From positions 1 through 64,000 of the forward strand of contig JBGAGP010000001.1 of the NCBI GenBank assembly GCA_044226685.1: DNA of 64,000 nt, read 5' to 3'. This DNA comes from Dongia_A sp044226685. GTDB lineage: Bacteria; Pseudomonadota; Alphaproteobacteria; Dongiales; Dongiaceae. The notes beneath the pieces were generated by a model, which was not told the DNA's origin, searched no databases, and worked only from the letters and a program-made list of their open reading frames with translations. Positions 39,731 through 49,338 of this stretch are shown in pieces (position 1 is the first letter of the stretch; each line of letters starts with the position of its first letter). Made by a program: the position numbers and the translations under genes.

Positions 39731-40816
39731 ATGTCGCACAACAGCTTCGGCCATCTGTTCCGGTTCACCACCTGGGGCGAAAGCCACGGGCCGGCGATCG
39801 GCTGCGTCGTCGACGGCACGCCACCGGGCATCGCGCTCGCCGAGGCCGACATCCAGACCTGGCTCGACAAGCGCAAGCCGGGCCAGTCGCGTTTCGTCAC
39901 CCAGCGGCGCGAGCCGGATACGGTCGAGATCCTCTCCGGCGTGTTCGAGGGCAGGACCACCGGCACGCCGATCTCGCTGCTGATCAAGAACGAGGACCAG
40001 CGCAGCAAGGATTACGGCAAGATCAAGGACCAGTTCCGGCCCGGCCATGCCGACTACACCTACTGGGCCAAATACGGCATCCGCGACTATCGCGGCGGCG
40101 GCCGCTCTTCCGCGCGCGAAACGGCATCGCGGGTCGCCGCCGGCGCCATCGCGCGCAAGGTGCTGGCGCATCTGCTGCCGGCGCCGGTCGCCATCCGCGG
40201 CGCGCTGATCCAGATCGGCAGCCAGGGCATCGCGCGCGAGCGCTGGGACTGGGCCGAGACGGAGCGCAACGCCTTCTGGAGCCCGGATGCCGGCGTGGTG
40301 CAAGGCTGGGAAGACCTGCTCGACCAGACGCGCAAGGCCGGCTCGTCGGTCGGCGCGGTGGTCGAGGTTTCTGCCAGCGGTGTTCCCGCCGGCCTTGGCG
40401 CGCCGCTCTATGGCAAGCTCGATGCCGACCTCGCCGGGGCGATGATGGGCATCAATGCGGTGAAGGGCGTCGAGATCGGCGCCGGCTTCGCCGCCGCGGC
40501 GTTGTCTGGCGAGGAGAATGCCGACGAGATGCGCATGACGGACGGCAAGCCGGCCTTCCTCTCCAACATGGCGGGCGGCATCCTCGGTGGCATCTCGACG
40601 GGCCAGGATGTGGTGGTCCGCTTCGCCGTGAAGCCGACCTCATCGATCAACAGCCCGCGCCGCAGCATCGACGTGGCCGGCAACGAGATCGAGGTGTCGA
40701 CCACTGGCCGTCACGATCCCTGCGTCGGCATCCGCGCGGTACCGGTCGGCGAGGCGATGATGGCCGTGGTGCTGGCCGATCACCTGCTGCGCCACCGCGC
40801 GCAATGCGGACTGTAG
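39731..40816 (+). CDS. aroC: Chorismate synthase
   Basis: A 361-aa FMN-dependent enzyme that converts EPSP to chorismate, the branch point for aromatic amino acids. Signatures are GHLFRFTTWGESHGPAIGCV, RPGHADYTYWAKYGIRDYRG (signature 2) and GGRSSARETASRVAAGAIAR. The late block GRHDPCVGIRAVPVGEAMMA is also present. It starts 13 bp after fabI, so a fabI-aroC operon is likely. It is convergent with the histidine kinase gene. Confidence 0.96.
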   Translation: MSHNSFGHLFRFTTWGESHGPAIGCVVDGTPPGIALAEADIQTWLDKRKPGQSRFVTQRREPDTVEILSGVFEGRTTGTPISLLIKNEDQRSKDYGKIKDQFRPGHADYTYWAKYGIRDYRGGGRSSARETASRVAAGAIARKVLAHLLPAPVAIRGALIQIGSQGIARERWDWAETERNAFWSPDAGVVQGWEDLLDQTRKAGSSVGAVVEVSASGVPAGLGAPLYGKLDADLAGAMMGINAVKGVEIGAGFAAAALSGEENADEMRMTDGKPAFLSNMAGGILGGISTGQDVVVRFAVKPTSSINSPRRSIDVAGNEIEVSTTGRHDPCVGIRAVPVGEAMMAVVLADHLLRHRAQCGL

Positions 40817-40870
40817 GGAGAGACCCCTATCCGGGCCCAGCTGCGGGTCGAGGGATTGGCGCGGCGGAAA

Positions 40871-42679
40871 TCAGGCCCCGCGCGAGCGGCTGGCGACGGA
40901 GATGTCGCGTGCGGGAGCACCGAATTGGCAGGCGATGCGGGTCCCCTTGCCCGGCGAGCTCTCGATCACCAGGCGGCCGCCCTGCACTTCCATCAGCTTG
41001 CGTGACAGCAAAAGGCCCATGCCGCCCTGGCCATTCTCGGTGACGACGGCGGATTGATGGGTCCAGGGATCGAGCAGCGCCTGGAGCACCCGGGTCGGCA
41101 GGCCGGGGCCGTTGTCCTCGACCAGGAAGTAGTCCACGCCGCTCTCGGTCCTGCCGCCGGCAATGGTGATGGTGGAGCCCTCCGGCACATATTTGATCGC
41201 ATTGCCGGCCAGATTGATCAGCACCTGAAGGGTCGCGCGCGGATCGCAGACAACTTGCGGCAAGGGCCGCGCAACATCGATCGAAAGCTTGACCTTGCGC
41301 CGTTCCGCCTGGTCCCTCAGCAGATGGCAGCAATCCTCGGCGACGGTATTCAGCGCCACTTGCTTGAGTGACAGGTCGTAGGTACCTGCCTCGACCCGCG
41401 AAATGTCCAGCAGGTCGTTCACCTGCGAGAGGAGCAAATTGCCGGCGCGATGGATGTCGCCGGCGTATTGCTGGTAGAGCGGCATGTTGTCGGGCCCGAA
41501 CATACCGCGCTGGATGACATCGCTGAAGCCGATGATGGCGTTGAGCGGCGTGCGCAGTTCGTGGCTCATGTGGGCCAGGAAATTGGACTTGGCCCGGTTC
41601 GCCTCTTCGGCCTTGAAGCGCGCCATGATCAGTTCGTTCTCGTATTCCTTGATCTGCGTGATGTCGACCGCGAGCCCGGCAACCGCGTTCACCTTGCCGT
41701 TGGCATCGAACAGCGGAAACTTGTAGTCGATCAGCGTGCGCATCCCGCCGTGTTCGTTCGGGATGAGGGCTTCACGGTTGACCTGCTTGCCGCTTTCGAT
41801 CACCAGGTTGTCATGCTCGCGCATCACCTCCGCCGCCTCGCGCGGAAAGACATCGAAGACCGTCCTGCCGATCAGCGTGGCGGCAGTGCCATTGGACCAG
41901 TTCGCCGCCACCGGATTCAGCAACTGGTAGCGCCCCGCAAGATCCTTCACATAGACCGCCGCCGGATTGGCGTCGATGAGCGCGCGCAGGAACTGCGAGG
42001 CTTCCTGCTGCGCCACAAGGGCGGCGTGCTCCCGTTCCGCCAGATGCTGGTTCTCGCGGATCGCGTGGCCCAGGACCACAGCGCCGGTCGCGAAGCCGAT
42101 CAACACGTCGGCATAGTGCTCGAACACTTCGAAGAGCGGATTGACGCCTTCGGCGCGGGGGGACGGAACATCCGAAATCACCCACAGCATGTAGCCCAGC
42201 ACCAGAAGAATCAGGAAGATCTCGTCGCGGCGCCGGGCCGACGGCATTTCGATCTGGCGATCGCACATCGGCCAGCAACTGGCCGCAAGCGCGCTGCCGA
42301 CGGTGGCGGCCAGGTAAGTCGGCCCCGCAATGTTCGCCGCGGCGAGGATGGCCGGCAACGCTGCGAAGACGCTGCACACCGCGATCGTCACGGGCACAGC
42401 CGCTGGCCGCGCAAGGGTCGACCGGATCTTGGAGGACAGCATCGCGGAGACGACGAAAATAATGGCGGACTTGAGCAGGCCATCGATCCACAGGGTCACT
42501 TCGACTGTGTGGCGGAAGGCCTCGCTGCCGGCGATGCTGATGCAAGGCACGATCCAGAACAGCTGGTCGCCGCAGGTTCGCCGCGGCAGCACCAGCAGCA
42601 CCGTCGCACTGATGACAATCACGAGGCCCAGCGCAATCAGGCTGGTACTGGTCTCTGTCAAATACAGGGCGTCGGTCAT
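40871..42679 (-). CDS. Membrane-bound PAS sensor histidine kinase
   Basis: A 602-aa kinase. The N-terminal part (about residues 5-215) has about seven hydrophobic helices. A PAS domain follows (ALIDANPAAVYVKDLAGRYQ to AVAGLAVDITQIKEYENEL), then HisKA with phospho-acceptor His373 in FLAHMSHELRTPLNAIIGFS, and HATPase_c (NLAGNAIKYVPEGSTI, EDNGPGLP, GGMGLLLSRKLMEVQGG). No response regulator is adjacent, so it is an orphan kinase. ATG 42679 is preferred to the TTG at 42691. The signal is unknown. Confidence 0.9.
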   Translation of the reverse strand: MTDALYLTETSTSLIALGLVIVISATVLLVLPRRTCGDQLFWIVPCISIAGSEAFRHTVEVTLWIDGLLKSAIIFVVSAMLSSKIRSTLARPAAVPVTIAVCSVFAALPAILAAANIAGPTYLAATVGSALAASCWPMCDRQIEMPSARRRDEIFLILLVLGYMLWVISDVPSPRAEGVNPLFEVFEHYADVLIGFATGAVVLGHAIRENQHLAEREHAALVAQQEASQFLRALIDANPAAVYVKDLAGRYQLLNPVAANWSNGTAATLIGRTVFDVFPREAAEVMREHDNLVIESGKQVNREALIPNEHGGMRTLIDYKFPLFDANGKVNAVAGLAVDITQIKEYENELIMARFKAEEANRAKSNFLAHMSHELRTPLNAIIGFSDVIQRGMFGPDNMPLYQQYAGDIHRAGNLLLSQVNDLLDISRVEAGTYDLSLKQVALNTVAEDCCHLLRDQAERRKVKLSIDVARPLPQVVCDPRATLQVLINLAGNAIKYVPEGSTITIAGGRTESGVDYFLVEDNGPGLPTRVLQALLDPWTHQSAVVTENGQGGMGLLLSRKLMEVQGGRLVIESSPGKGTRIACQFGAPARDISVASRSRGA

Positions 42680-42914
42680 GGGCGGAACCAAGGGCTTCGT
42701 GGCGGCTTCTCACGCCCGAGCGGCATGAAAATCGACCCCCATGAAACTACCATCGGCCGAGTTGGTTAAATAATTGTGCCTAAGTACGGTGGGCCTATAC
42801 TTACGTATGCCCGCGATCTTTCGGAATCGCCGCAACAATTTGTGGCGCGAAGCGCGGGCATCATGCCGCGCAATGCTTCAATAAATGCTGCAATTCCCCC
42901 GCGAGAGGGGCGCC
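42680..42914. promoter_or_regulatory. 235-bp gap upstream of the histidine kinase
   Basis: This gap lies between the kinase start and the stop of the RNA methyltransferase gene, both on the minus strand. It is moderately AT-rich near 42760-42810 (GGTTAAATAATTGTGCC). It presumably holds the kinase promoter. No RNA gene, ORF or clear hairpin was recognised. Confidence 0.4.
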
Positions 42915-44207
42915 TCAGCGGCCGCGCCGGAAGGCCGCGACAATCTCCACGTGCGGTGACCAGATGAACTGGTCCACCACGGTCAGCGCGACCATGGCAA
43001 AGCCGCCATCGACAAGCGCGCGCGCGTCGCGCGCGAAGGTTGCGGGATTGCAGGATATGGCGACGGCCTGGCGCACGGACGATCGCCCGAGGATTTCCGA
43101 CTGTGCCTTCGCCCCGGCGCGCGGCGGATCGAAGACCACCGTGTCGAACGGCTTCAGCTCCATCACGGTCAGCGGTGCCCGCTCCAGGTCCCGCGTCTCG
43201 GCGGTGATGCGGTGCGACACTTGGGCGCGCCGCGCCGCCCGCTCCAGCGCCTGGAGCGAGGACCGGTTGCCTTCCACCGCGTGAACCTGGGCAAGGCGGG
43301 CGAGGTCGAAGGTGAACGTGCCGCTGCCGGCAAAAAGCTCGGCGATACGCTTCGGCTTTGCGAGCAATGCCAGCAAGGCCCGGCGCAGCGCCGCCTCGCC
43401 CACCGCGCTCGGCTGCAGGAAAGCGGGTGACGGCAGGTCGACCGTGACCCCGCCAATGCTCAGCTGCGGCGGGCGAAGCTGCACGATGGGTTCGGCGTCG
43501 CCGCGCTTGCCGCGCCAGGTGATCCGCGCGACGGGGGCCACATCGGCAAAGCGCGCCAGAATCTGGCGTTGCCGGTCGGTCGGCGCGCGATCGGCCGCAA
43601 TGGCCAGATCGAGCCCGCTGTCGGTCGCCGTCGCCAGGATGTCGATGCCCTGGCCCTCCGACAGCATGTCGCCCAGGGCACCGCGCAAAGGCGCGACGAT
43701 CCCCGCCAGTTCGGGCGCCAGGATCGGGCATTCCTGCTGGTCGACGATGCGATGGCCACGCGCTTCCTGGAAACCGAGGGCCACCCGGCCATCGCGTTTC
43801 ATCGCGGCGAATTCGGCGCGACGCCGGGTGCCGGCCGGCAGGAACACCGCCTCCAGCCGGGCTGGCAGGTCGAGGCCGTGATGGCGCAGCGCCTGGCGCA
43901 CCAGGTCGACCTTCCACGCGCGATAGGAGGCCTCCGCCCAGTGCTGCAGCTTGCAGCCGCCGCAATCGCCGAAATGCCGGCAGGGCGGCGCCACGCGATC
44001 CGGCGCGGGCGCCAGGACCTCCAGGTCTTCCGCGACCAGTCCGTCCGCCGATTTCGGCCGCAGCCTTGCGCGCACATGCTCCCCCGGCAAGGCAAAGGGT
44101 ACAAAGACGCGCTTGCCGTCGAAATCGGCGATGGCGTCGCCTTGCGCGCCCATCGCGGCGGGGAAAAGGTCCACCGTGGGCGGTGAACTGGTTTCACTCG
44201 GGTGCAT
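42915..44207 (-). CDS. TrmA/RumA-type class I SAM-dependent RNA (uracil-5-)methyltransferase
   Basis: A 430-aa enzyme. The N-terminal TRAM-like region is GAQGDAIADFDGKRVFVPFA, and the [4Fe-4S] cysteines are in CRHFGDCGGC plus QQECPIL. The SAM motif is RIAELFAGSGTFTFDLARL, and catalytic Cys386 lies in VAISCNPATFARDAR. The iron-sulfur cysteines favour the RlmD/RumA group, which makes m5U in 23S rRNA; which site is modified is not known. ATG 44207 is chosen because the upstream extension is arginine-rich read-through. Confidence 0.9.
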   Translation of the reverse strand: MHPSETSSPPTVDLFPAAMGAQGDAIADFDGKRVFVPFALPGEHVRARLRPKSADGLVAEDLEVLAPAPDRVAPPCRHFGDCGGCKLQHWAEASYRAWKVDLVRQALRHHGLDLPARLEAVFLPAGTRRRAEFAAMKRDGRVALGFQEARGHRIVDQQECPILAPELAGIVAPLRGALGDMLSEGQGIDILATATDSGLDLAIAADRAPTDRQRQILARFADVAPVARITWRGKRGDAEPIVQLRPPQLSIGGVTVDLPSPAFLQPSAVGEAALRRALLALLAKPKRIAELFAGSGTFTFDLARLAQVHAVEGNRSSLQALERAARRAQVSHRITAETRDLERAPLTVMELKPFDTVVFDPPRAGAKAQSEILGRSSVRQAVAISCNPATFARDARALVDGGFAMVALTVVDQFIWSPHVEIVAAFRRGR

Positions 44208-44298
44208 GGGATGGATCGAAGGCCGTGCCGGGTTCAAGGGATTGTCAGGATAACGACTTGCCGGCCGCATTATGATAGGAAGGTCGGCCTGACAACAG

Positions 44299-46104
44299 AT
44301 GGATGGGATGCCGGAAATGGGCTTTCTGCGCGGCTTGGGACGGGTCTTGCTGTGGCTCCTGGCCTTGATGGGCCTGGCCGTCGTCGGCCTGGCGATCATC
44401 GGCTTTTTCTTCGCCGCATCCTTCGGCCCGCAGAAGCACAAGATCCCCGATCAGGCCGTGCTCACCATCGACCTCTCCGGCGGCATCGCCGCGCAGCACC
44501 TCGACCTGCCCTTCGGCCCCGCCGGCCGGCCGACCATGGAAGACATCGTCCTCGGCCTGGAGGCCGCCGCCGCCGACAGCCGCGTCAAGGGCCTGCTGCT
44601 GCGGGTCGGCCGAGGCCCGTTGACCATGGCCCAGGCGCAGGAGATTCGCGACGCGGTCGCCCGGTTCCAGGAAAGCAGCCGCCCGGTGCACGCTTTCGCC
44701 GAGAGCTTCGGCGAGGGCGGCGACGGCACCCTGCACTACTATGTCGCCACCAGCGCCGACGACATCCTGTTGCAGCCATCCGGCGACGTGCGGCTGATGG
44801 GCTTCCTGCTGGAACAGCCGTTCCTGCGCGGCGCGCTCGACTGGCTCGGTGTCGAGCCCCGCGTCAGCAAGCGCCGCGAATACAAGGGCGCGCCCGACAT
44901 CTTCACCGAGACTTCAATGCCTGCGCCGGTACGGCAGAACCTGCAGGCCCTCGCCGATTCCTGGCTCGACCAGGTGGTGGCCGGCATCGCCGCCCAGCGC
45001 AAGGTCGATCCCGCCGTCGCCCGGCGCTGGATCGACGAGGCGCCGTGGGATGCCGCCCAGGCAAAGCAGGCCGGCATGGTCGACGACCTCGCCTATTGGG
45101 ACCAGGCGTCGGCAATTGCCTTCGGCGCGCTGGGCGAGGATGCGGCGGTCAGCATCGCCGACTATGCCGCGCAGATGCCGGAACCGGCCGACACAGCGCC
45201 GAAATTCGCCATCATCCACGGCAGCGGCGCCGTCACCCTCGGCCGCAGCGACGTCGACCCGTTCGGCAACGAGGGCAACCTCGGCTCCGACACCGTCGCG
45301 GGTGCCATCTCCGAGGCGATCGACGATCATGTGAAGGCCATCATCTTCCGCGTCGATTCGCCCGGCGGTTCCTATGTCGCCGCCGACACGATCTGGCGCG
45401 AGGTGGCGCGGGCGCGCGAGCTTGGCATTCCGGTCGTCGTCTCCTTCGGCACCGTCGCGGCATCCGGCGGATATTTCATCGCCGCCCCCGCGGCGAAGAT
45501 CGTGGCCGAGCCTGGCACCATCACCGGCTCCATCGGCGTCTTCGCCGGCAAGCCGGTGCTGAAGAAGCTGTGGGACAAGCTGTCGATCAACTTCGATGGC
45601 GTCCAGGCTGGGGCGGCCGCCAATACCGACAGCGTCAACAGCGATTATTCCGAAGCTGCCTGGGCCAAGCAGGAAGCACGGCTCGATTCCATCTATGCCG
45701 ATTTCGTCGGCAAGGTCGCGACCGGCCGCGGCCTGAAGCCGGAGCAGGTCGAGGAAGCGGCCAAGGGCCAGGTCTGGTCCGGCGCCGACGCCCAGGCGCG
45801 CGGCCTGGTCGACGCGCTGGGCGGCCTCGCGGTCGCCGTCAAGCTCGCCAAGCAGGAGGCCAAGATCGCGCCCGAGTTCAACGTCGCCCTGGTCAGCTAT
45901 CCGCCCGCGCGCGAGAAATGGGAGGCGCTGCTGTCGTCCTTCATGAGCGAAGGCGCGCACTCCTTCGCCCTGCAGGCCGAGACGGCAGGCGTGACGCCGG
46001 ACCCGGCGCGGCGGCTGATCAAGGCGCTGCGCCCGCTGATCGGCCAGCCGGACGCGGCATTTCTCTGGTCGCCGCCGCTTGCCGTCAACGGCCGGATGGA
46101 GTGA
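44299..46104 (+). CDS. sppA: Signal peptide peptidase SppA (67K type)
   Basis: A 601-aa inner-membrane serine protease with a Ser/Lys dyad that degrades cleaved signal peptides. An N-terminal anchor helix (VLLWLLALMGLAVVGLAIIG) precedes two tandem S49 domains. Lys196 in KRREYKGAPDIF and Ser389 in GTVAASGGYFIAAPAAKI match the dyad of E. coli SppA. FRVDSPGGSYVAADTIWREV and GTITGSIGVFAGKPVLKKL are family blocks. In-frame ATGs at 44308 and 44317 are alternative starts. Confidence 0.94.
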   Translation: MDGMPEMGFLRGLGRVLLWLLALMGLAVVGLAIIGFFFAASFGPQKHKIPDQAVLTIDLSGGIAAQHLDLPFGPAGRPTMEDIVLGLEAAAADSRVKGLLLRVGRGPLTMAQAQEIRDAVARFQESSRPVHAFAESFGEGGDGTLHYYVATSADDILLQPSGDVRLMGFLLEQPFLRGALDWLGVEPRVSKRREYKGAPDIFTETSMPAPVRQNLQALADSWLDQVVAGIAAQRKVDPAVARRWIDEAPWDAAQAKQAGMVDDLAYWDQASAIAFGALGEDAAVSIADYAAQMPEPADTAPKFAIIHGSGAVTLGRSDVDPFGNEGNLGSDTVAGAISEAIDDHVKAIIFRVDSPGGSYVAADTIWREVARARELGIPVVVSFGTVAASGGYFIAAPAAKIVAEPGTITGSIGVFAGKPVLKKLWDKLSINFDGVQAGAAANTDSVNSDYSEAAWAKQEARLDSIYADFVGKVATGRGLKPEQVEEAAKGQVWSGADAQARGLVDALGGLAVAVKLAKQEAKIAPEFNVALVSYPPAREKWEALLSSFMSEGAHSFALQAETAGVTPDPARRLIKALRPLIGQPDAAFLWSPPLAVNGRME

Positions 46105-46176
46105 CCGTTTCGCGGGTTGCCCGAATTCCTGCTGCGGGCTAGTTTCCGCCCGGGGATCGTATTCGGGAATGTTTGC

Positions 46177-47151
46177 ATGCTGCGTTTGAGGATGGCCGCG
46201 GGCCTCGTGCTGCTCGCGGCGATGGCGGTCCCGGCCCTCGCGCCGGCCGTCGCGGAGATCCCCAAGGCGGATTGGTCCGCCTGCATCCGGGGCGAACTGG
46301 CCAGCCGGAAGATCGACCCCAACCAGCGCATCGGCGCCTGCAATCGCCTGCTGCAGAACGGCGAGACCAATCCCGGCGACGCCGGCGCCATCCTCGCCGC
46401 GCGGGCGGCCGCGCATAACGACCTGCGCCAACATGCCGAAGCGCTGCAGGACATTGAATCGGCGCTGGCGCAGAACACCCGCAGCGATGCCTGGGAATTC
46501 ATCTACCGGGTCATGGGCCAGGCGCAGTACGGCCTGCGGAACTTTGCCGCCGCCGAAATCGCCTTCCGGCAGGCCACCTCCTATGTCGAGGCGGATGGCT
46601 GGTCGTGGGACCGCCTGGGCAACGCCAAGATGCAACAGGCGAAGTACCGCGAGGCGGAGGGCGACTATCGCAAGGCCCTCGAGCTCAATCCCGAATTCGC
46701 CGAACTATGGTCGGACGCGGCCGACGCGCTGTTCGCCCAGGGCCGCTTCGCCGAAGCGGCGCCGCTCTATGCCAAGGCCATCGACCTCGCCAATGGCCGA
46801 TCGGCCTGGGACAGCGTGTTCCAATACCTGGCGACGGCCGGCGCGGAGCCGGCGGCGGCGGACCGGCTGCGCAAGGCGGCCGGCGAATGGGCGGAAGAGG
46901 AGAGCTATTTCGCCATCGCCGGACGGCTGCTCGCCGGCGCGATTGGCGAGGCCGACCTGCGCGAGCGCATCGGCGCCCTCGCCGCCCGCGACGGCCGGCC
47001 GGAGGATGCCGCGTTCTGGATCGACTTCGCGCTGGGCCAGCGCGATCGCATCGCAGGATCCAAGGAGACTGCAACCACCTATCTGCGCAAGGCGGCGGCG
47101 ACCAATTCGATGGACGCCGTCTATCTCAACGCCGCGCAATTCGCGCCTTAG
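46177..47151 (+). CDS. Secreted TPR-repeat protein
   Basis: A 324-aa protein with a signal peptide (MLRLRMAAGLVLLAAMAVPA, cleavage near PAVA). TPR-like helical repeats run from about residue 50 (AILAARAAAHNDLRQHAEAL, AQYGLRNFAAAEIAFRQATS, KYREAEGDYRKALELNPEFA, LFAQGRFAEAAPLYAKAIDL). It probably scaffolds protein contacts in the periplasm; the partner is unknown. It is convergent with the tlyA gene, 10 bp away. Confidence 0.85.
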   Translation: MLRLRMAAGLVLLAAMAVPALAPAVAEIPKADWSACIRGELASRKIDPNQRIGACNRLLQNGETNPGDAGAILAARAAAHNDLRQHAEALQDIESALAQNTRSDAWEFIYRVMGQAQYGLRNFAAAEIAFRQATSYVEADGWSWDRLGNAKMQQAKYREAEGDYRKALELNPEFAELWSDAADALFAQGRFAEAAPLYAKAIDLANGRSAWDSVFQYLATAGAEPAAADRLRKAAGEWAEEESYFAIAGRLLAGAIGEADLRERIGALAARDGRPEDAAFWIDFALGQRDRIAGSKETATTYLRKAAATNSMDAVYLNAAQFAP

Positions 47152-47161
47152 GCAGCCGCCG

Positions 47162-47908
47162 TCAGCTCTTGCGCGCGGCGATCAGGAATTCCTTGTTGCC
47201 CTCCGGCCCCAGGATGGGGCTTTCAGTGAGGCCGATGACCGACCAGCCCGGCTGCCGCCCGAACCACGCGCGGATGCGGTCGCAGACCTCCTCGTGCAGG
47301 GCGGCGTCGCGGACCACACCGCCCTTCCCCACGCGGTCCGGCCCCACCTCGAATTGCGGCTTGATCAGCGCCACCGCGACGGCGCCGGGCCTGGCCAGGG
47401 CGAGTGCTGCCGGCAGCACCACCTCAAGCCCGATGAAACTGGCATCGCAGACGATCCAATCCACCGGCTCGGGAATTTCCTGAGCGGTGATCCGCCGCGC
47501 GTTGGTGCGCTCCAGCACCACCACGCGCGGGTCGTTGCGCAGCTTCCAGGCCAGCTGCCCGTGGCCGACGTCGACCGCGTAGACCTTCGCCGCGCCATGT
47601 GCCAGCAGCACGTCGGTGAAGCCGCCGGTCGAGGCGCCGACATCGACGGCGATCGCGCCAGTGGGGTCGAGGCCGAAGGTGCTGAGCGCATGGGCGAGCT
47701 TCAACCCGCCGCGCGAGACCCAGGGATGATCCTGGCCCTTGACCTCCAGCGCCGCATCCTCCGCCAGGAGGTCGCCCGCCTTGGCGATGCGGCGGTCGCC
47801 GGAATAGACCTTGCCCGCCATGATCAGCGCCTGGGCCCTGGCGCGGGATTCCACCAGGCCGCGATCGACCAGCAGCTTGTCGGCGCGCTGTTTCCTCGGC
47901 GCGGCCAT
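47162..47908 (-). CDS. tlyA: TlyA-family rRNA 2'-O-methyltransferase (hemolysin A family)
   Basis: A 248-aa protein. The N-terminal S4 RNA-binding domain is KQRADKLLVDRGLVESRARA, and the FtsJ-like Rossmann methyltransferase has AVDVGASTGGFTDVLLAHGA and the catalytic-type Lys/Asp blocks IVCDASFIGLEVVLPAAL and VALIKPQFEVG. Homologues methylate ribose in 16S and/or 23S rRNA. It starts 2 bp after the MATE transporter stop, which indicates coupling. Confidence 0.92.
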   Translation of the reverse strand: MAAPRKQRADKLLVDRGLVESRARAQALIMAGKVYSGDRRIAKAGDLLAEDAALEVKGQDHPWVSRGGLKLAHALSTFGLDPTGAIAVDVGASTGGFTDVLLAHGAAKVYAVDVGHGQLAWKLRNDPRVVVLERTNARRITAQEIPEPVDWIVCDASFIGLEVVLPAALALARPGAVAVALIKPQFEVGPDRVGKGGVVRDAALHEEVCDRIRAWFGRQPGWSVIGLTESPILGPEGNKEFLIAARKS

Positions 47909-47910
47909 GA

Positions 47911-49314
47911 TCAGGCGCTCAGCCGCGCCGACATGTGGCGCCAGCGCAGGAACAGCAGGGTCCCCGATACGGCGAGGCCGATCGCCATGCCGCACCACAA
48001 CCCGACGCCGCCGAGATCGAACCAGAAGGCGAGTGGCACGCCGGTGCCCAAACCGAAGACCCAATAGCCGAGGCCGCAGATCACCATCGGCACCCGCGTG
48101 TCCTTGAGCCCGCGCAGCGCGCCCTGCGTCGTCACCTGGGTGCCGTCGACCACCTGGAAGATCGCCGCCACGATGAAGAACATCGCGGTCATGCCGACCG
48201 CCTCGGCGTTGGCCGGATTGTCGAGGTCGAGATAGATCGAGGTGAGCAGGCTCGGCACCGTCCACATGGTGAGAGCCGCCAGCAGCATCCAGCAGATCCC
48301 GAGGCCGATGGCGGCATAGCCCGCCATGCGAGCCGCCTCCGGCCGCTGCGCGCCGATCGCATAGCCGACGCGCACGGTCGCCGCCTGGCTGAGCGCATAG
48401 GGAATCATGAAAGAGATCGAGCAGACATTGACCACCGCGTTGTGCGCCGCCAGAGCCGCCGTCGAGACCAGCCCCATCAGCAGCGCGGACACGAAGAACA
48501 GGCCGCTCTCGAACACATAGGCGAGCGCGATGGGCACGCCGACATGGAACAGCTCCGCCATCGTCCTGCGGTCGAGGCGGAGCAGGCTGGCGAATATCCG
48601 GTAGTGCCGCAGCGCCGGCACCAATTCGACATAGGCGACGATGATCGCGAGATGCAGCACGCCCACCAGGCTGCCGCTCAGGCCTACCGCCATCGCGCCC
48701 ATCTCCGGCGCGCCCCAGTTCCCGTACATGAAGATGTAGTTGAACAGGAAGGAGAACGGCAATCCGACGACGGCACAGACGGTGACGATCATCGGCCGCG
48801 CCATCACCGTCGCGAAGTTGCGCAGCACGGTGAACCAGTAGGTCAGCGGCACCCAGGGCAGGCCCCACAGCACCACGCCCTGCATCTGCGACACCAGCGC
48901 GGCATCGTCATAGATGAAGGGCAGCAGCGCGATGGCACCCAGCAGCACGCCGACGATGGGCAGGCTGAGCAGGGTCGCCATCAGGAAGCCCTGGCGCATG
49001 GCGAGCGAGACGCCGGCGTGGTCTTCCGCGCCATGGGCCTGGGCGCCGACCGCGCCGGTGGCGGAAATGGCGCCCATGCCCCACAGCATTGGCGTGAACA
49101 GCAGCTGCAGGCCGAGCCCGGCGGCGGCCAGCGCCGTCTCACCCAGGTGACCGGCCATCGCATTGTCGATGACGCCCATCCCCATCTCCGCGAGCAGAGC
49201 GGCGGCGATGGGCAGGGTCAGGATCAGGGTTTCGCGGATCTCCCGGCGCCAGCCGTGAACCGGCATGCCGAGCGCGCGGACGGCTGGCGCCGTCTGTATC
49301 TTGTCGCTCGACAT
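47911..49314 (-). CDS. MATE-family multidrug/Na+ efflux transporter (NorM-like)
   Basis: A 467-aa membrane protein with about twelve helices in two MatE repeats. Evidence includes RETLILTLPIAAALLAEMGM, GVIDNAMAGHLGETALAAAG and SFMIPYALSQAATVRVGYAI. It exports cationic compounds against Na+ or H+. It sits between ispA and tlyA, where many alphaproteobacteria have dxs. A 24-bp gap to ispA and a 2-bp gap to tlyA support one operon. Confidence 0.92.
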   Translation of the reverse strand: MSSDKIQTAPAVRALGMPVHGWRREIRETLILTLPIAAALLAEMGMGVIDNAMAGHLGETALAAAGLGLQLLFTPMLWGMGAISATGAVGAQAHGAEDHAGVSLAMRQGFLMATLLSLPIVGVLLGAIALLPFIYDDAALVSQMQGVVLWGLPWVPLTYWFTVLRNFATVMARPMIVTVCAVVGLPFSFLFNYIFMYGNWGAPEMGAMAVGLSGSLVGVLHLAIIVAYVELVPALRHYRIFASLLRLDRRTMAELFHVGVPIALAYVFESGLFFVSALLMGLVSTAALAAHNAVVNVCSISFMIPYALSQAATVRVGYAIGAQRPEAARMAGYAAIGLGICWMLLAALTMWTVPSLLTSIYLDLDNPANAEAVGMTAMFFIVAAIFQVVDGTQVTTQGALRGLKDTRVPMVICGLGYWVFGLGTGVPLAFWFDLGGVGLWCGMAIGLAVSGTLLFLRWRHMSARLSA

Positions 49315-49338
49315 GGGTTCTGCATCCGGTTTTCTGCT